Shown in pieces: positions 33,547 through 43,270 of a stretch of DNA of 64,000 nucleotides (positions are counted from its first letter, which is position 1; every line of letters starts with the position of its first letter). The DNA is from Phycisphaerales bacterium (GTDB lineage: Bacteria > Planctomycetota > Phycisphaerae > Phycisphaerales > SM1A02): assembly GCA_030748455.1 (NCBI GenBank), contig JASMLY010000013.1:1-64000 (forward strand), in the 5' to 3' direction. The position numbers and the translations under genes were made by a program. Under the pieces are notes generated by a model. It ran no database searches. It worked only from the letters and a program-made list of their open reading frames with translations, and had not been told where the DNA came from.

Positions 33547-36500
33547 ATGTTGATGTTAGCCCCATGTTTCGTTTTGGCACTCGCTGGAGCGACCGATTCA
33601 TTTCATTTTCAATCAGAACGAGTTCCCTACAATGAAATGGACGCCTCAGATGTTACTCGTGAGCTGATACAGATTACTGCCTTTGGCGGCGAGCCAATGC
33701 ATGTTCTCGTTCGCTTCGGCGGACCAATCTCAGCGGAAGACAGGAATTTGCTTGAACAGTCTGGCGTGACCCTTCTGAGTCCACTCGGTGGCGGTGCGTA
33801 CATGGCATCGATTGATCCACGTATGAATTTGCAAGCACCCGTCCTTGCCTCTATTCGAGAACTTCGACCAATAGAACCACATTGGAAACTCCACAGTTTT
33901 CTCGCCGATGGCGGTGTTCCAACATGGACAATGCCTGTTACAGAGGGTGTTGCAGACGAATTTCAAACAGTCGCCGTGTATGTGATGTTTCACGGTGATG
34001 TTGACCTGCAACAAGCAACAAGGGATGCAACAATACTTTCAACAGGTACAGTTCGCTCGACTATACCAGTCATCCACACGTCAGTTCTAGAACTTCCAGT
34101 ATGGGCAATAGATGAACTTGCAGAGGATGATCGAGTGTTATACATCGAACCGGCGTTGCCTAAATTTTCTGAGTTAAACAACTCTAACCGAGTGGTTACA
34201 CAAGCAGATACCGCGCAAACATTTCCTTATGGTCTTGATGGTGCGGGTGTGAGCGTCATGGTGTATGACGGAGGGTATGGGTTGTCGAGCCATGGCGATT
34301 TTGGTGGTCGGCATCACACTCGCGATAGTGCAGGGCTAAGCGATCACGCAACTCATGTTGCGGGAACTATTGGCGGTGACGGTAGCGGGAGTGGTGGTCA
34401 GTACCGAGGTATGGCACCAGCGGTCACAATCCAAAGTTATGGTTTTGAACAAGAGGGTGGTTTGTCAGAAGGATTTTTGTATACAGATCCCGGCGATCTT
34501 GCAGATGATTATGGACAAGCAATCAATTCTTACGGAGCAGTTCTTGCAAACAACTCTATTGGCACCAACACAGCACCAAATGGGTTTCCATGCGAATGGA
34601 CAGGTAATTATGGCATCACAAGCAATTTGATTGACAGTGTTGTTCGCGGTGGTCTCGGCGCAGAAATACGAATCGTTTGGGCTAATGGAAATGAACGTGG
34701 CTCAAGTAATTGTGGCACATCCTACAACTCAACCGCACCACCTGCGTGTGCGAAAAATCACATTACAGTAGGGGCAACCAACTCTGAAGATGAGTCGATG
34801 ACATATTTTTCAAGTTGGGGACCTACCGATGACGGCAGGATCAAACCCGATGTTTCAGCGCCAGGGTGCCAAGGGAATGATGATGGTGGGGTGACAAGTT
34901 GCTCAAGTTCGGGCGGGTATACCGCGAAATGTGGTACGTCAATGGCATGCCCAACGGTAACAGGTTTATCAGCACTCCTTGTACAAGATTGGCGCGTGCA
35001 ATTCCCAGAGGAAAATGACATGCGTCCAGCAACGCTCAAGGCTTTGTTGGCACATACTGCAGAAGACAAGTTTAATGTGGGCCCAGATAATCAATATGGC
35101 TACGGAAGTGTTCGGGTTGTCGATGCTATTGACCACATGCGAGCTGGGAATCTAGCAGAATTAGAAATTTCACAAGGTGAGATAATAGAAATGTTAGTGT
35201 TTGCAGATCAACCGAGCGACATCAAGGTGACGATCGCTTGGGATGATATTCCCGCAACACCGCTTGTTGTACCAAGCTTAGTCAATGATATTGATTTGAC
35301 CGTGGTAGATCCAGATGGAACCGTGCACTACCCTTGGACACTTGACCCATCGAATCCTGGGGCTCCAGCAGTTCGTACAAGCGCAGACCATCGCAACAAC
35401 ATCGAACAAGTCCAAATAGATAGTGGTGCCTCAGGTGTGTATCGGATACGCGTGTCTGGCTATTCAATTGCAACGGGACCACAAAAACTTAGTTTGATGG
35501 CTTCTCCCCTGTTAATCAAATGTTCCTCATCTGGTATAGCGTCGCTAGATCGAAGCGCGTACGCATGCGGTGCAAACGTTGGATTACAGGTTGTCGATTG
35601 TGACCTGAACACAGATGATAGTGTGATCGATATTGTCGAGGTTGCGATGTCATCAACTTCCGGTGATCAAACCTCCACCTTCCTTGTTGAATCGGGCGAA
35701 GCAACTGCTGCTTTTGTCGGCGAGATAACACTAGGCTCTGACCTTCAAGCGAGTGAAGGCGACACGGTTACGCTCTCCTATCTAGACGAAGATGATGGCC
35801 AAGGGGGTTCAGATGTCGAAGTGATTGATCAGGCAACGATCGACTGTTCTTTCCCTGTGATCGAGAGTGTTTCAATATCTAATGTTTCGACTCACGAAGC
35901 AACTGTGTTTGTTACGACGAATGAAAACACTTCGGCGATGGTTGCGTATGGCGAATTCTGCTCAGCTCTTGACAGCGAATCGAGCAGCAATCAACTTGAA
36001 TCTTCGCACGAGATACTCCTCACTGGGTTGAGTGATAACACAACCTATCGATTAGAAGTACAAGTAGCCGATGCTGCGGGAAATACAGTCACGGATAACA
36101 ACTCTGGAATTTGTTATGCGTTTACAACCGAAGATGTCCCATCCTTCTTTACAGAACAGGACAGTGGTTTTGATTTAGATGGCATGTCGGTGACGTTTAC
36201 ACCATACGAAAATGTAGATCAATACAGAGCGTGTGCAGAGAGTATCACTGAACTCCCGACTCACCCAAATACTGGCACCAATGTTTCTCTTGGCGATGAC
36301 GATTATCAATCGAGAACTACTCCTCAGCCTGTGTGGTTGTATGGAGTGCCATATTCTTCACTTTACATTTGCAGCAATGGGCGGGTGACGTTTGGTAGTG
36401 GTGATACAGATTACACGGAGAGCGTTGGCGAGCACTTTGAAATCCCAGGCATTTCGATGCTGTGGGACGATCTCAACCCAAGTAGCGGCGGAACGATTCG

Positions 36501-36894
36501 ATATGCCGAGTCACTCAGTGATCGTGTTGTGGTTACATTTGAAAATGTTCCAGAATATTCTAGCGGTGGCAGTAATACGTTCCAGTGTGAACTCTTCTTT
36601 GATGGTGTTATCCGACTGAGTTGGCTTGGTGTTGATTCAAACGACAACATTGTGGGCCTCTCGGCAGGTGGAGGCACACCACAAGGGTTTGAAGAGAATG
36701 ACCTCTCTGATTCCAATGACTGTGGTGATCCGACCGTTCCAGGCGACGTAAACGGCGACGGACTAGCAAATGTAGCAGATATTCTTGCAATTGTAGATGC
36801 TTGGGGGTTCTGCCCCAATTGCCCGGAAGACCTCAACGGTGACGGAGCAGTCAATGTGGTTGATCTTCTTGAGGTGGTTGGAAATTGGTCCTAA
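33547..36894 (+). CDS. Secreted subtilisin-like (S8) protease with dockerin-like C-terminus
   Basis: 1115 residues from the ATG at 33547, chosen for AAGGAG upstream and a proper signal peptide (MLMLAPCFVLALAGA). An N-terminal propeptide-like part is followed by the S8 domain. Its catalytic Asp is about 241 (VMVYDGGYG), His about 267 (DHATHVAGT) and Ser about 465 (GTSMACPTVTG). Beta-sandwich domains follow (SDIKVTIAWDDIPA; fibronectin-like ISNVSTHEATVFVTT). Then come a segment of the nidogen/N-terminal-like type (YICSNGRVTFGSGD) and two calcium repeats, DVNGDGLANVADILA and DLNGDGAVNVVDLLE. It is probably an extracellular degradative enzyme. Confidence 0.9.
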   Translation: MLMLAPCFVLALAGATDSFHFQSERVPYNEMDASDVTRELIQITAFGGEPMHVLVRFGGPISAEDRNLLEQSGVTLLSPLGGGAYMASIDPRMNLQAPVLASIRELRPIEPHWKLHSFLADGGVPTWTMPVTEGVADEFQTVAVYVMFHGDVDLQQATRDATILSTGTVRSTIPVIHTSVLELPVWAIDELAEDDRVLYIEPALPKFSELNNSNRVVTQADTAQTFPYGLDGAGVSVMVYDGGYGLSSHGDFGGRHHTRDSAGLSDHATHVAGTIGGDGSGSGGQYRGMAPAVTIQSYGFEQEGGLSEGFLYTDPGDLADDYGQAINSYGAVLANNSIGTNTAPNGFPCEWTGNYGITSNLIDSVVRGGLGAEIRIVWANGNERGSSNCGTSYNSTAPPACAKNHITVGATNSEDESMTYFSSWGPTDDGRIKPDVSAPGCQGNDDGGVTSCSSSGGYTAKCGTSMACPTVTGLSALLVQDWRVQFPEENDMRPATLKALLAHTAEDKFNVGPDNQYGYGSVRVVDAIDHMRAGNLAELEISQGEIIEMLVFADQPSDIKVTIAWDDIPATPLVVPSLVNDIDLTVVDPDGTVHYPWTLDPSNPGAPAVRTSADHRNNIEQVQIDSGASGVYRIRVSGYSIATGPQKLSLMASPLLIKCSSSGIASLDRSAYACGANVGLQVVDCDLNTDDSVIDIVEVAMSSTSGDQTSTFLVESGEATAAFVGEITLGSDLQASEGDTVTLSYLDEDDGQGGSDVEVIDQATIDCSFPVIESVSISNVSTHEATVFVTTNENTSAMVAYGEFCSALDSESSSNQLESSHEILLTGLSDNTTYRLEVQVADAAGNTVTDNNSGICYAFTTEDVPSFFTEQDSGFDLDGMSVTFTPYENVDQYRACAESITELPTHPNTGTNVSLGDDDYQSRTTPQPVWLYGVPYSSLYICSNGRVTFGSGDTDYTESVGEHFEIPGISMLWDDLNPSSGGTIRYAESLSDRVVVTFENVPEYSSGGSNTFQCELFFDGVIRLSWLGVDSNDNIVGLSAGGGTPQGFEENDLSDSNDCGDPTVPGDVNGDGLANVADILAIVDAWGFCPNCPEDLNGDGAVNVVDLLEVVGNWS

Positions 36895-36977
36895 TCGTGG
36901 AATAGCGCGGAACGTTTGTTGGGTATTGCCACTCTTCGCGTGATGGCATACACTTACCCGTTGGAGTACGACAACCC

Positions 36978-37946
36978 ATGGCGAAACTTTTTTATACACT
37001 CGAAGAAACCTGTTCTAAACTTGGAAAGACCGAAGACGAGGTCAAAGAAATGGCGCAATCTGGTCAACTAGACGAGATGCGAGATGGCAATGACCTCATG
37101 TTCAAACGCCAGCAAGTAGATTTACTCTCTGGTGATACTGGTTCCGGTGGTGAGGTAGAACTTGACCTCACAAGTGGTGCCTCCGGATTTGACCTTACAC
37201 TTGGCGATACTGGTGAGAACGACACACAAAAAGATGCTTCAGATGAGGAGTCAGCCGGTGGCAGTGGATACGATCTGAGTGGTAGCGGCATGGGGCTTTC
37301 ACAAAGTGGAAGTGCTGCTGGTTTAGACTTGGGTGGAAGTGCAAGTGGTCTTGGTTTTGACTTAGGCGATAGTGGAAGCGCTGCAGGTTTTGACTTGGGT
37401 GAAACAGGTGATGCAACTGGATTCGGTGCAGCCTTTGATGATGACGACGATTCTGCCGAAACGCGTGTAAGTGAAGCAATTGATGAAGAACTCAGCTTAG
37501 AATCAGTTGGGAGTGGATCTGGACTTCTTGACCTAACTCGAGAATCTGATGACACATCACTTGGAGCGGAACTTCTTGATGAGGTTTGGGAAGGCGGCGA
37601 TAGCGGTGAGTTTGGTGCGAATGCCTCTGGTCTGTTTGAATCAGCAAGTGGCAGTGATTCGACATCATCTGCAACTCCCGAAGCAGCCGCACCGATGGGT
37701 CTAGCTGTTCCGATGATGGCCGAAGCATATGATGGAAAGTGGTCTGGCGCAGGCACAGGCTTGATGATTGGTGCGTTTTTGGCACTCACCGTTGTGCTTT
37801 TTATGGTCATCAGTATGCTCGCAGGCGTTGGTCCTGATCTTGCAACCACGATGACTGGCAACATTCCGATCTATGCTGGTGGCCTTGCTGGCATCGCAGT
37901 TATTTTTGGTCTGATCGGCATGTTTATTGGCAAAGCAAGCGAGTAG
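36978..37946 (+). CDS. Membrane protein with excisionase-like N-terminus and Gly/Ser/Asp/Leu repeats
   Basis: 322 residues. Residues 1-50 look like a MerR/excisionase helix-turn-helix (LFYTLEETCSKLGKTEDEVKEMAQSGQLDEMRDGNDLMFKRQQVD). Residues about 55-230 are low-complexity, acidic and repetitive (AAGLDLGGSASGLGFDLGDSGSAAGFDLG). Two transmembrane helices close the protein (GLMIGAFLALTVVLFMVISMLAGV; IYAGGLAGIAVIFGLIGMFIG). Such a layout occurs in planctomycetes but its role is not known to me. It lies 6 bases before psd. TTGGAG precedes the ATG. Confidence 0.6.
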   Translation: MAKLFYTLEETCSKLGKTEDEVKEMAQSGQLDEMRDGNDLMFKRQQVDLLSGDTGSGGEVELDLTSGASGFDLTLGDTGENDTQKDASDEESAGGSGYDLSGSGMGLSQSGSAAGLDLGGSASGLGFDLGDSGSAAGFDLGETGDATGFGAAFDDDDDSAETRVSEAIDEELSLESVGSGSGLLDLTRESDDTSLGAELLDEVWEGGDSGEFGANASGLFESASGSDSTSSATPEAAAPMGLAVPMMAEAYDGKWSGAGTGLMIGAFLALTVVLFMVISMLAGVGPDLATTMTGNIPIYAGGLAGIAVIFGLIGMFIGKASE

Positions 37947-37952
37947 GTCCTC

Positions 37953-38612
37953 GTGACATTGACTCGGTATGGTTTGAAGCAGTGGTTGTGCATCACCATT
38001 GTGTTAGCCATTCCATGTACTACAACCCTCTTGTTTCATTGGTGGATAGCAAGCATAGTTCTTTTTGGGATATGGGTTGCGCTTGTCTCATTTTTTAGAA
38101 ACCCATGGCGACGTATTCCAACGAACTTGGAAGAGGGCACAATGTTGAGTCCTGCCGACGGAACGATTTCCGCTATTGAGCGTGTCGATCACCACGAAGC
38201 GATCGAGGGTGAAGCGCTAGTGATTCGCATTTTTTTGAGCGTGTTGAATGTACACATCAACCGCGCGCCCTGTGCTTGTACGCTGAACAAGATGATTTAT
38301 AGAGAAGGCAAATTTCTTGATGCACGAACAGAAGAATCAGCAAAAGTTAACGAATCCAACTTGTTGATTTTTGATAACGATGGTGAACCCCTCGGCGTAC
38401 GTCAGGTTTCGGGAAAAATAGCACGGCACATTGTTTGTCCACTACGTGTTGGAGATGTCCTCAGGCAGGGTCAGCAATTTGGGATGATTAAATATGGTTC
38501 AACAACTGAACTGATTTTGCCCCGACCAGACGATGTTCATGTGTTGGTGAAAAAAGGGGACAAGGTTAAAGCTGGCTTAACAACATTTTGTATACTTGCA
38601 AAAAGCAAGTAA
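37953..38612 (+). CDS. psd: Phosphatidylserine decarboxylase (short, archaeal-like type)
   Basis: 219 residues. Makes phosphatidylethanolamine from phosphatidylserine at the membrane. Two N-terminal helices anchor it, followed by LSPADGTISAI, FLSVLNVHINRAP and QVSGKIARHIVC. The self-cleavage site that creates the pyruvoyl group is GST at about 182-184 (MIKYGSTTELILP). GTG start at 37953, 6 bases after the upstream gene. The partner synthase pssA is not seen. Confidence 0.92.
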   Translation: MTLTRYGLKQWLCITIVLAIPCTTTLLFHWWIASIVLFGIWVALVSFFRNPWRRIPTNLEEGTMLSPADGTISAIERVDHHEAIEGEALVIRIFLSVLNVHINRAPCACTLNKMIYREGKFLDARTEESAKVNESNLLIFDNDGEPLGVRQVSGKIARHIVCPLRVGDVLRQGQQFGMIKYGSTTELILPRPDDVHVLVKKGDKVKAGLTTFCILAKSK

Positions 38613-38631
38613 ACCGGCCGCCTTTTGCAGA

Positions 38632-40185
38632 TTACAACCAAATATCTTTTAACAGTCGAACAAACGGATCGTTGCCTCCCTCTCGCTCCTCAAACACCGC
38701 AAGCCCACGTTCAATCATTTCCTTGTCACCAAGTTGGTGGCCAATGTACGCCAACAAGAATCCATAGGTACCCCCATCACGCTTCTCATTGAGCCTGCTC
38801 GTGAGCTCGACCGCTGCCTTGACAAGCTCAAGACGTGGGGGGAGAAGCGTGTCTGCGTATTCAACATCAATCATCTCTGGTTGTAACGAGAGCAACGATT
38901 GAAGTGCGAGGGAGGCTGATAGATATAAACCCGCCCCTATTCGAGAATGCCCTAACCCAGCAGTAGCGAGTGGGTGACCAGGTGTGAACCGTAGCGCTCT
39001 GTCATAGCGACGTTCTGCCCAAAAATATTCCCCGTTCGCAAACCGTTCAGCAGCAAGAACCATCAACTCGTTAAAACGAGTTTGATCTTTACTCTCAAGT
39101 TGTTCGATCCGTTGGCCGTGTTGCAAAATGAGAGCGATCTCATCCATCGCATCTTCTTCAGGACCAGTCTCTTCACTCGAATCATCCACAACGTCCCATT
39201 CTTCCTCTTCATCATATGGTAAGACCCCCGCAAGCTGCCCAAGTAGCCGGTCATATTGTTGATCGATCCACCCCTCTGGCTGGTTGTTGAGGAGCCCATT
39301 GGTTGCAAGTTGGTCTGTGGTTCTGCTCTGAACCGCATCTACAATTGTTGTGTGCACTTTGGCTTCTTGCTGGTGTTCGTTCGCGCGGTGGTCGAGTAGG
39401 CCAGTGTTTACAACCCAGCGGTTCACAAGGGTCTCTGTGCCAACTCCATTTTCTCGATCTTCTGCTGCTCGAGCAGCGTCCCAAGGCGTTAACCCAAATG
39501 CTGCTGTGTGGTTTGTTGTTTCAACAGCAACCCCCCGCAGAGGCGAGGCGGTGATGTACCCTGAACCACCTTGAGATCGAATAGTACCAACCGGTGTAGC
39601 AGCCCATGTTCCCTGCATAGGGTCATACGTTCCTCCAGTTGCCCGTGCAAGTTCATGTTGCTTGACTTGCCCCTGAGACCATGTACTTGGATATTGCAAC
39701 TTCGCGGTCTGATCAGAGTAGTCATCTTGGCTACTCCAAGATTTATTAATAGACTGCATTGATTGGCCAATCCGCACACTCATTGGGGATTGAGCCCAGT
39801 TGTCAATAAAATGCGAATTGAAATAATTCGAGTCTCCCTGCAAAATAAATTGTGCAGAAGGGTTGGTCCAATTGTCCCAATACCAAGGGGAATTGTTCAG
39901 CGTATCGGCAAGCATTTCTGCGTCAGCTGCACCAGCATCCGAGATCAGTTGCAAGTGCGTCTTTGTGCCTAGACCAACACCCTCATTAAAACTCCTTCCA
40001 GCAAGGATGCTGTTGGTTCGTATTTCTTGGTTCGTTGTTCCTCGAGGCAGCGTCCGTTGTATGTTTTCACGTCCTGATGTTGAGAGGTTATTGTCGAGTG
40101 CATTCCCTGTTCCCATCGCATCTTGGGCGTGTAGCGTTGAGGCAAAAAAGAATGAAGAGAAAAGGATGTTCAGATATGTCTGCAT
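38632..40185 (-). CDS. Secreted hypothetical protein with C-terminal TPR-like helices
   Basis: 517 residues from the ATG at 40185, with TTGGAGAC before it and a signal peptide ending STLHAQ. Residues about 20-330 are polar and of no family I know (LPRGTTNQEIRTNSILAGRSFNEGVGLG; SPWYWDNWTNPSAQFILQGDSNYF). From about residue 370 helices resemble TPRs (EYFWAERRYDRALRFTPGHPLATAGLGHSRIGAGLYLSASLALQSLL). It is probably periplasmic. It faces psd and is divergent from metG. Confidence 0.55.
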   Translation of the reverse strand: MQTYLNILFSSFFFASTLHAQDAMGTGNALDNNLSTSGRENIQRTLPRGTTNQEIRTNSILAGRSFNEGVGLGTKTHLQLISDAGAADAEMLADTLNNSPWYWDNWTNPSAQFILQGDSNYFNSHFIDNWAQSPMSVRIGQSMQSINKSWSSQDDYSDQTAKLQYPSTWSQGQVKQHELARATGGTYDPMQGTWAATPVGTIRSQGGSGYITASPLRGVAVETTNHTAAFGLTPWDAARAAEDRENGVGTETLVNRWVVNTGLLDHRANEHQQEAKVHTTIVDAVQSRTTDQLATNGLLNNQPEGWIDQQYDRLLGQLAGVLPYDEEEEWDVVDDSSEETGPEEDAMDEIALILQHGQRIEQLESKDQTRFNELMVLAAERFANGEYFWAERRYDRALRFTPGHPLATAGLGHSRIGAGLYLSASLALQSLLSLQPEMIDVEYADTLLPPRLELVKAAVELTSRLNEKRDGGTYGFLLAYIGHQLGDKEMIERGLAVFEEREGGNDPFVRLLKDIWL

Positions 40186-40214
40186 AAAAGTCTCCAATAC
40201 ACGCATATCCTACC

Positions 40215-40220
40215 TACACT
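40215..40220 (+). promoter_or_regulatory. Candidate -10 element (TACACT) of metG
   Basis: TACACT lies exactly 7 bases before the metG ATG and no Shine-Dalgarno is present, as for a leaderless transcript. Confidence 0.4.
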
Positions 40221-40227
40221 GTGTGAC

Positions 40228-41808
40228 ATGATTCCAAAAACTCGCTACGTGACAACGCCAATTTACTATGTAAACGATAGACCTCATATCGGCCATGTCT
40301 ACACCACCACATTGTGTGATGTGTATGCTCGGGCAATGAGGAGTGCTGGCCACGATGTGTTTTTTCTTACAGGAACCGATGAACACGGCGTGAAGGTCGA
40401 AGAATCAGCAGCAAAACAAGGGGTTACGCCACAAGAGCTTGCCGACGAAAATTCAGCTATTTTTGAGTCAATTATGGGCATGTTTTCTCTTACGAATGAC
40501 GCCTTTATCCGCACTACTGACCCAAAACACGAGGCACAGGTCCAATCCCTCGTTTCTCGACTACTCGAGAGTGGGGATGTCTATCTTGGGGATTTTGAGG
40601 GGTGGTATGACGCTGGGCAAGAGGAATACCACACAGAAAACAGTGCTAGAGAACTCGATTACACATCTCCCATTAGCGGGAACCCACTCGTTCGTGCGAC
40701 AGAAAAAAATTATTATTTTCGCCTTAGCGCCTACCAAGAGAGGCTTGAAACGCTTTTTGAGGCGTGTCCCGAGTTTGTTCGACCCGAGGGGAGGAGGAAC
40801 GAGGTTCTAGGTCGTCTCCGCGAAGGGCTTCAGGATGTTCCTATTAGTCGCACGAATTTCACGTGGGGTGTGCCGATGCCCAACGATGCAGAACACGTGA
40901 TTTACGTTTGGATTGACGCACTGTTCAACTATATCACGGCCCTTGGGCTTGGCGACCCAACAAGCCAAGAATACAAAGAGCGACAAAAATATTGGCCAGC
41001 CTCCTTTCACGTTATGGCAAAAGAGATCCTGTGGTTCCACGCCGTGATTTGGCCAGCAATTCTGATGGCGCTTGATTTGTCCCTGCCACACTGCATTTAT
41101 GCACACAGTTTTTGGGTGAGTGAAGGTCGGAAGATGTCAAAATCCCTCGGTAATTTTGTAGATCTCGAAACAATAGAGTCATACATTGAAACGTACGGGA
41201 TGGATGCATTGCGCTATTACCTCGTGACCCAAGGTCCACTTGGGGCTTCAGATGCAGATTTTGCATCAGAAAAGTTTCACGATATTTACAACGCCCATCT
41301 TGTTAATACGTTTGGAAACTGTGCAAGCAGAGTTACTGCGATGATTCAAAAATATTTTGATGGTGCCGTGCCGACAGAAGGAGCAGATCGTATCGAAATT
41401 GCGAATACGGACTGGCCTACCATTTGTAAAACAGCGGTTTCCACGTCATTGGATGGTATGGAAAAATTTTCTTTACAAGAAGCAATTGATTGTGCAATGT
41501 CCATTGTTCGACAAATAGATTCGTTCATCAATGAAACCGCGCCATTTAAACTGGCAAAAGACGAAACAAAACACGCAGAACTCGGAGCTATTTTGTATCA
41601 GTGTTTAGAAGCGTTGCGAATTGCATCGGTGCTCTTACACCCAGTAATTCCCAGCAAAATCGACGAATTACACAAGGCGATTGGAGTAGAAATGCCTGCG
41701 GGCGACGTGCGACCATTTCTCACGTGGGGAGGTATTCAAAGCGGGTCTAGGGTTGTTAAGGTTGCCCTGTTTCCGAGGGTTGAACGAACAGTACCAAGCG
41801 ATCGCTAA
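40228..41808 (+). CDS. metG: Methionyl-tRNA synthetase
   Basis: 526 residues. Charges tRNA-Met. The class I signature HIGH is in YYVNDRPHIGHVYTT and KMSKS is in EGRKMSKSLGNFVD. The connective-peptide knuckle, often Cys-rich and zinc-binding, reads EGWYDAGQEEYHTE, with no Cys, so this is a zinc-free variant. The C-terminal tRNA-binding dimer domain of longer MetRS proteins is missing. Its end overlaps the convergent TPR lipoprotein gene by 4 bases. Confidence 0.95.
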   Translation: MIPKTRYVTTPIYYVNDRPHIGHVYTTTLCDVYARAMRSAGHDVFFLTGTDEHGVKVEESAAKQGVTPQELADENSAIFESIMGMFSLTNDAFIRTTDPKHEAQVQSLVSRLLESGDVYLGDFEGWYDAGQEEYHTENSARELDYTSPISGNPLVRATEKNYYFRLSAYQERLETLFEACPEFVRPEGRRNEVLGRLREGLQDVPISRTNFTWGVPMPNDAEHVIYVWIDALFNYITALGLGDPTSQEYKERQKYWPASFHVMAKEILWFHAVIWPAILMALDLSLPHCIYAHSFWVSEGRKMSKSLGNFVDLETIESYIETYGMDALRYYLVTQGPLGASDADFASEKFHDIYNAHLVNTFGNCASRVTAMIQKYFDGAVPTEGADRIEIANTDWPTICKTAVSTSLDGMEKFSLQEAIDCAMSIVRQIDSFINETAPFKLAKDETKHAELGAILYQCLEALRIASVLLHPVIPSKIDELHKAIGVEMPAGDVRPFLTWGGIQSGSRVVKVALFPRVERTVPSDR

Positions 41809-42458
41809 TCTCCCACAGCCCCTGTCATCGTGGGTCCGGGTATTTCCCCGTATCCACGCAGCGCATCTGCAACTTGCTGGTTTGTTGCATCAATGGACCA
41901 CGCTTCTTTCAGGCGGGTCACAGCGAGCGAATCATCGCCAAGTTGTTCTGCAAATGTAGCGGCAACGATATATGGTTTCGCGGTAGTTTCACCACCAAGT
42001 GCAATTGCGGTGTTGATTGCCATCATTGCGTTGTCAGGGTCACTCACTGCCATGGAGTATTCTGCAAATCTCGTCCAAGCACGAACAGTTTGTCGTTCGT
42101 TTGCGGTGGTTTCTAAAAATGTAAAGAGGGTGTTTTCGTCACCAAGGGCGAGATAACTGTCAGCGAGTAGATCACTCACTTCGATGCTATCTGGAACAAT
42201 CGTATTTGCGATTTCTAAAGAAGCAGCAGCGCCATGGGGATCTCCAAGTTCGAGGAGGCATTGACCAAGGTGAAAATGCGCCTCCCAATCGCCTGGGTGC
42301 ATCTTCGTTATCTCTGAATAGCTTGCAGCCGCATCGCTCCATCTGCCCTGCCACATTGCAAAACTACCCTTGTCCATGAGCGCGGTTGTGCTTGGTTGTC
42401 CACAGGCAGTTACATACAATGCTGTTGAAATGGATAGTAATACTGTTGCTAATTTCAT
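41805..42458 (-). CDS. TPR-repeat lipoprotein
   Basis: 217 residues. A lipoprotein signal ends YVTAC. Four to five TPR-like helix pairs follow (RWSDAAASYSEITKMHPGDWEAHFHLGQCLLELGDPHGAAASLEIANTIVPDS). It is probably a membrane-anchored scaffold. AAGGAGA precedes its ATG. It overlaps metG by 4 bases tail to tail. Confidence 0.7.
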   Translation of the reverse strand: MKLATVLLSISTALYVTACGQPSTTALMDKGSFAMWQGRWSDAAASYSEITKMHPGDWEAHFHLGQCLLELGDPHGAAASLEIANTIVPDSIEVSDLLADSYLALGDENTLFTFLETTANERQTVRAWTRFAEYSMAVSDPDNAMMAINTAIALGGETTAKPYIVAATFAEQLGDDSLAVTRLKEAWSIDATNQQVADALRGYGEIPGPTMTGAVGD

Positions 42459-42523
42459 GACAAGATCTCCTTCTTTCTATGTCACATGAATGCTTTGTCC
42501 ATGATACGGTAGACATACGAACT

Positions 42524-43261
42524 ATGGCAGCCCCTACCAAAGAACAATCTTTCCCTACAGTTGTTTTAGAACATGAAATGCCAGATGGAACTACCCATTT
42601 TGACTGGTTGCTCGCGGTTGACCCGCTTGGTGAGAAACCACTCATCAGTTTTCGAACAACCCAGCGGCCAGATTTGTTGACAAACAACGAGTGGGTTGAT
42701 CTTGAAACAAGGCCAGATCACCGACCCGAATACCTCACATTCGAGGGGCCATTGGAAGAGAACAGGGGTACTATTCGCCGCCTTGGTGTTGGGGCGATTC
42801 AGCAATGGCAACAATCAATGAGCGGATGGCAGATGGTCATCGAGTGGGAGGGCGGTCCAATCGTTCCCCTTGAAGTGACGACAGGAAGTGTTGTCCGATT
42901 GCGACTCATGCCAACAAAACAAGATGAAAAGCAAACAGATGATATTCCTCTTGCCGGAGATCTTCCCATTTCAGATTCTTCTGGACCCGAGGGGTTGACT
43001 CGAAAAATTACTGCCTTTGGCGCAAAAAATAAACATGAGGACTCGTGGAGCAGGGTTCCAAACACAAATGGAACAGGGGCTATCCACGTTCGTACATTTC
43101 ATAGCAAATTAACAGATGACGCGTTGAATTATCTTGATCAACAAGTCAACGAGTGGCTTGATGCTCATCCTCAATATGAGGTAAAACAAGTGAACACGAC
43201 GATTGGTACCTTTACTGGAAAAGTAAAAGAACCTCATATTATCTGCCAAGTTTGGGTATAA
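42524..43261 (+). CDS. LigD 3'-phosphoesterase-like domain protein with a C-terminal conserved tail
   Basis: 245 residues from the ATG at 42524; a frame to 42479 adds 15 residues. The N-terminal half (THFDWLLAVDPLGEKPLISFRT, RPDHRPEYLTFEGPLEENRGTIRRLGVGAIQQW) matches in outline the polymerase-ligase 3'-phosphoesterase fold, which has H-x-D-x-R-L-E, D-H-P-x-x-Y-x-x-FEG. Several catalytic-type residues are changed. The C-terminal 60 residues (DDALNYLDQQVNEWLDAHPQYEVKQVNTTIGTFTGK) are a separate small domain that I cannot assign. Function uncertain. A BFD-like gene follows 9 bases later. Confidence 0.55.
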   Translation: MAAPTKEQSFPTVVLEHEMPDGTTHFDWLLAVDPLGEKPLISFRTTQRPDLLTNNEWVDLETRPDHRPEYLTFEGPLEENRGTIRRLGVGAIQQWQQSMSGWQMVIEWEGGPIVPLEVTTGSVVRLRLMPTKQDEKQTDDIPLAGDLPISDSSGPEGLTRKITAFGAKNKHEDSWSRVPNTNGTGAIHVRTFHSKLTDDALNYLDQQVNEWLDAHPQYEVKQVNTTIGTFTGKVKEPHIICQVWV

Positions 43262-43270
43262 AAAATTTCC

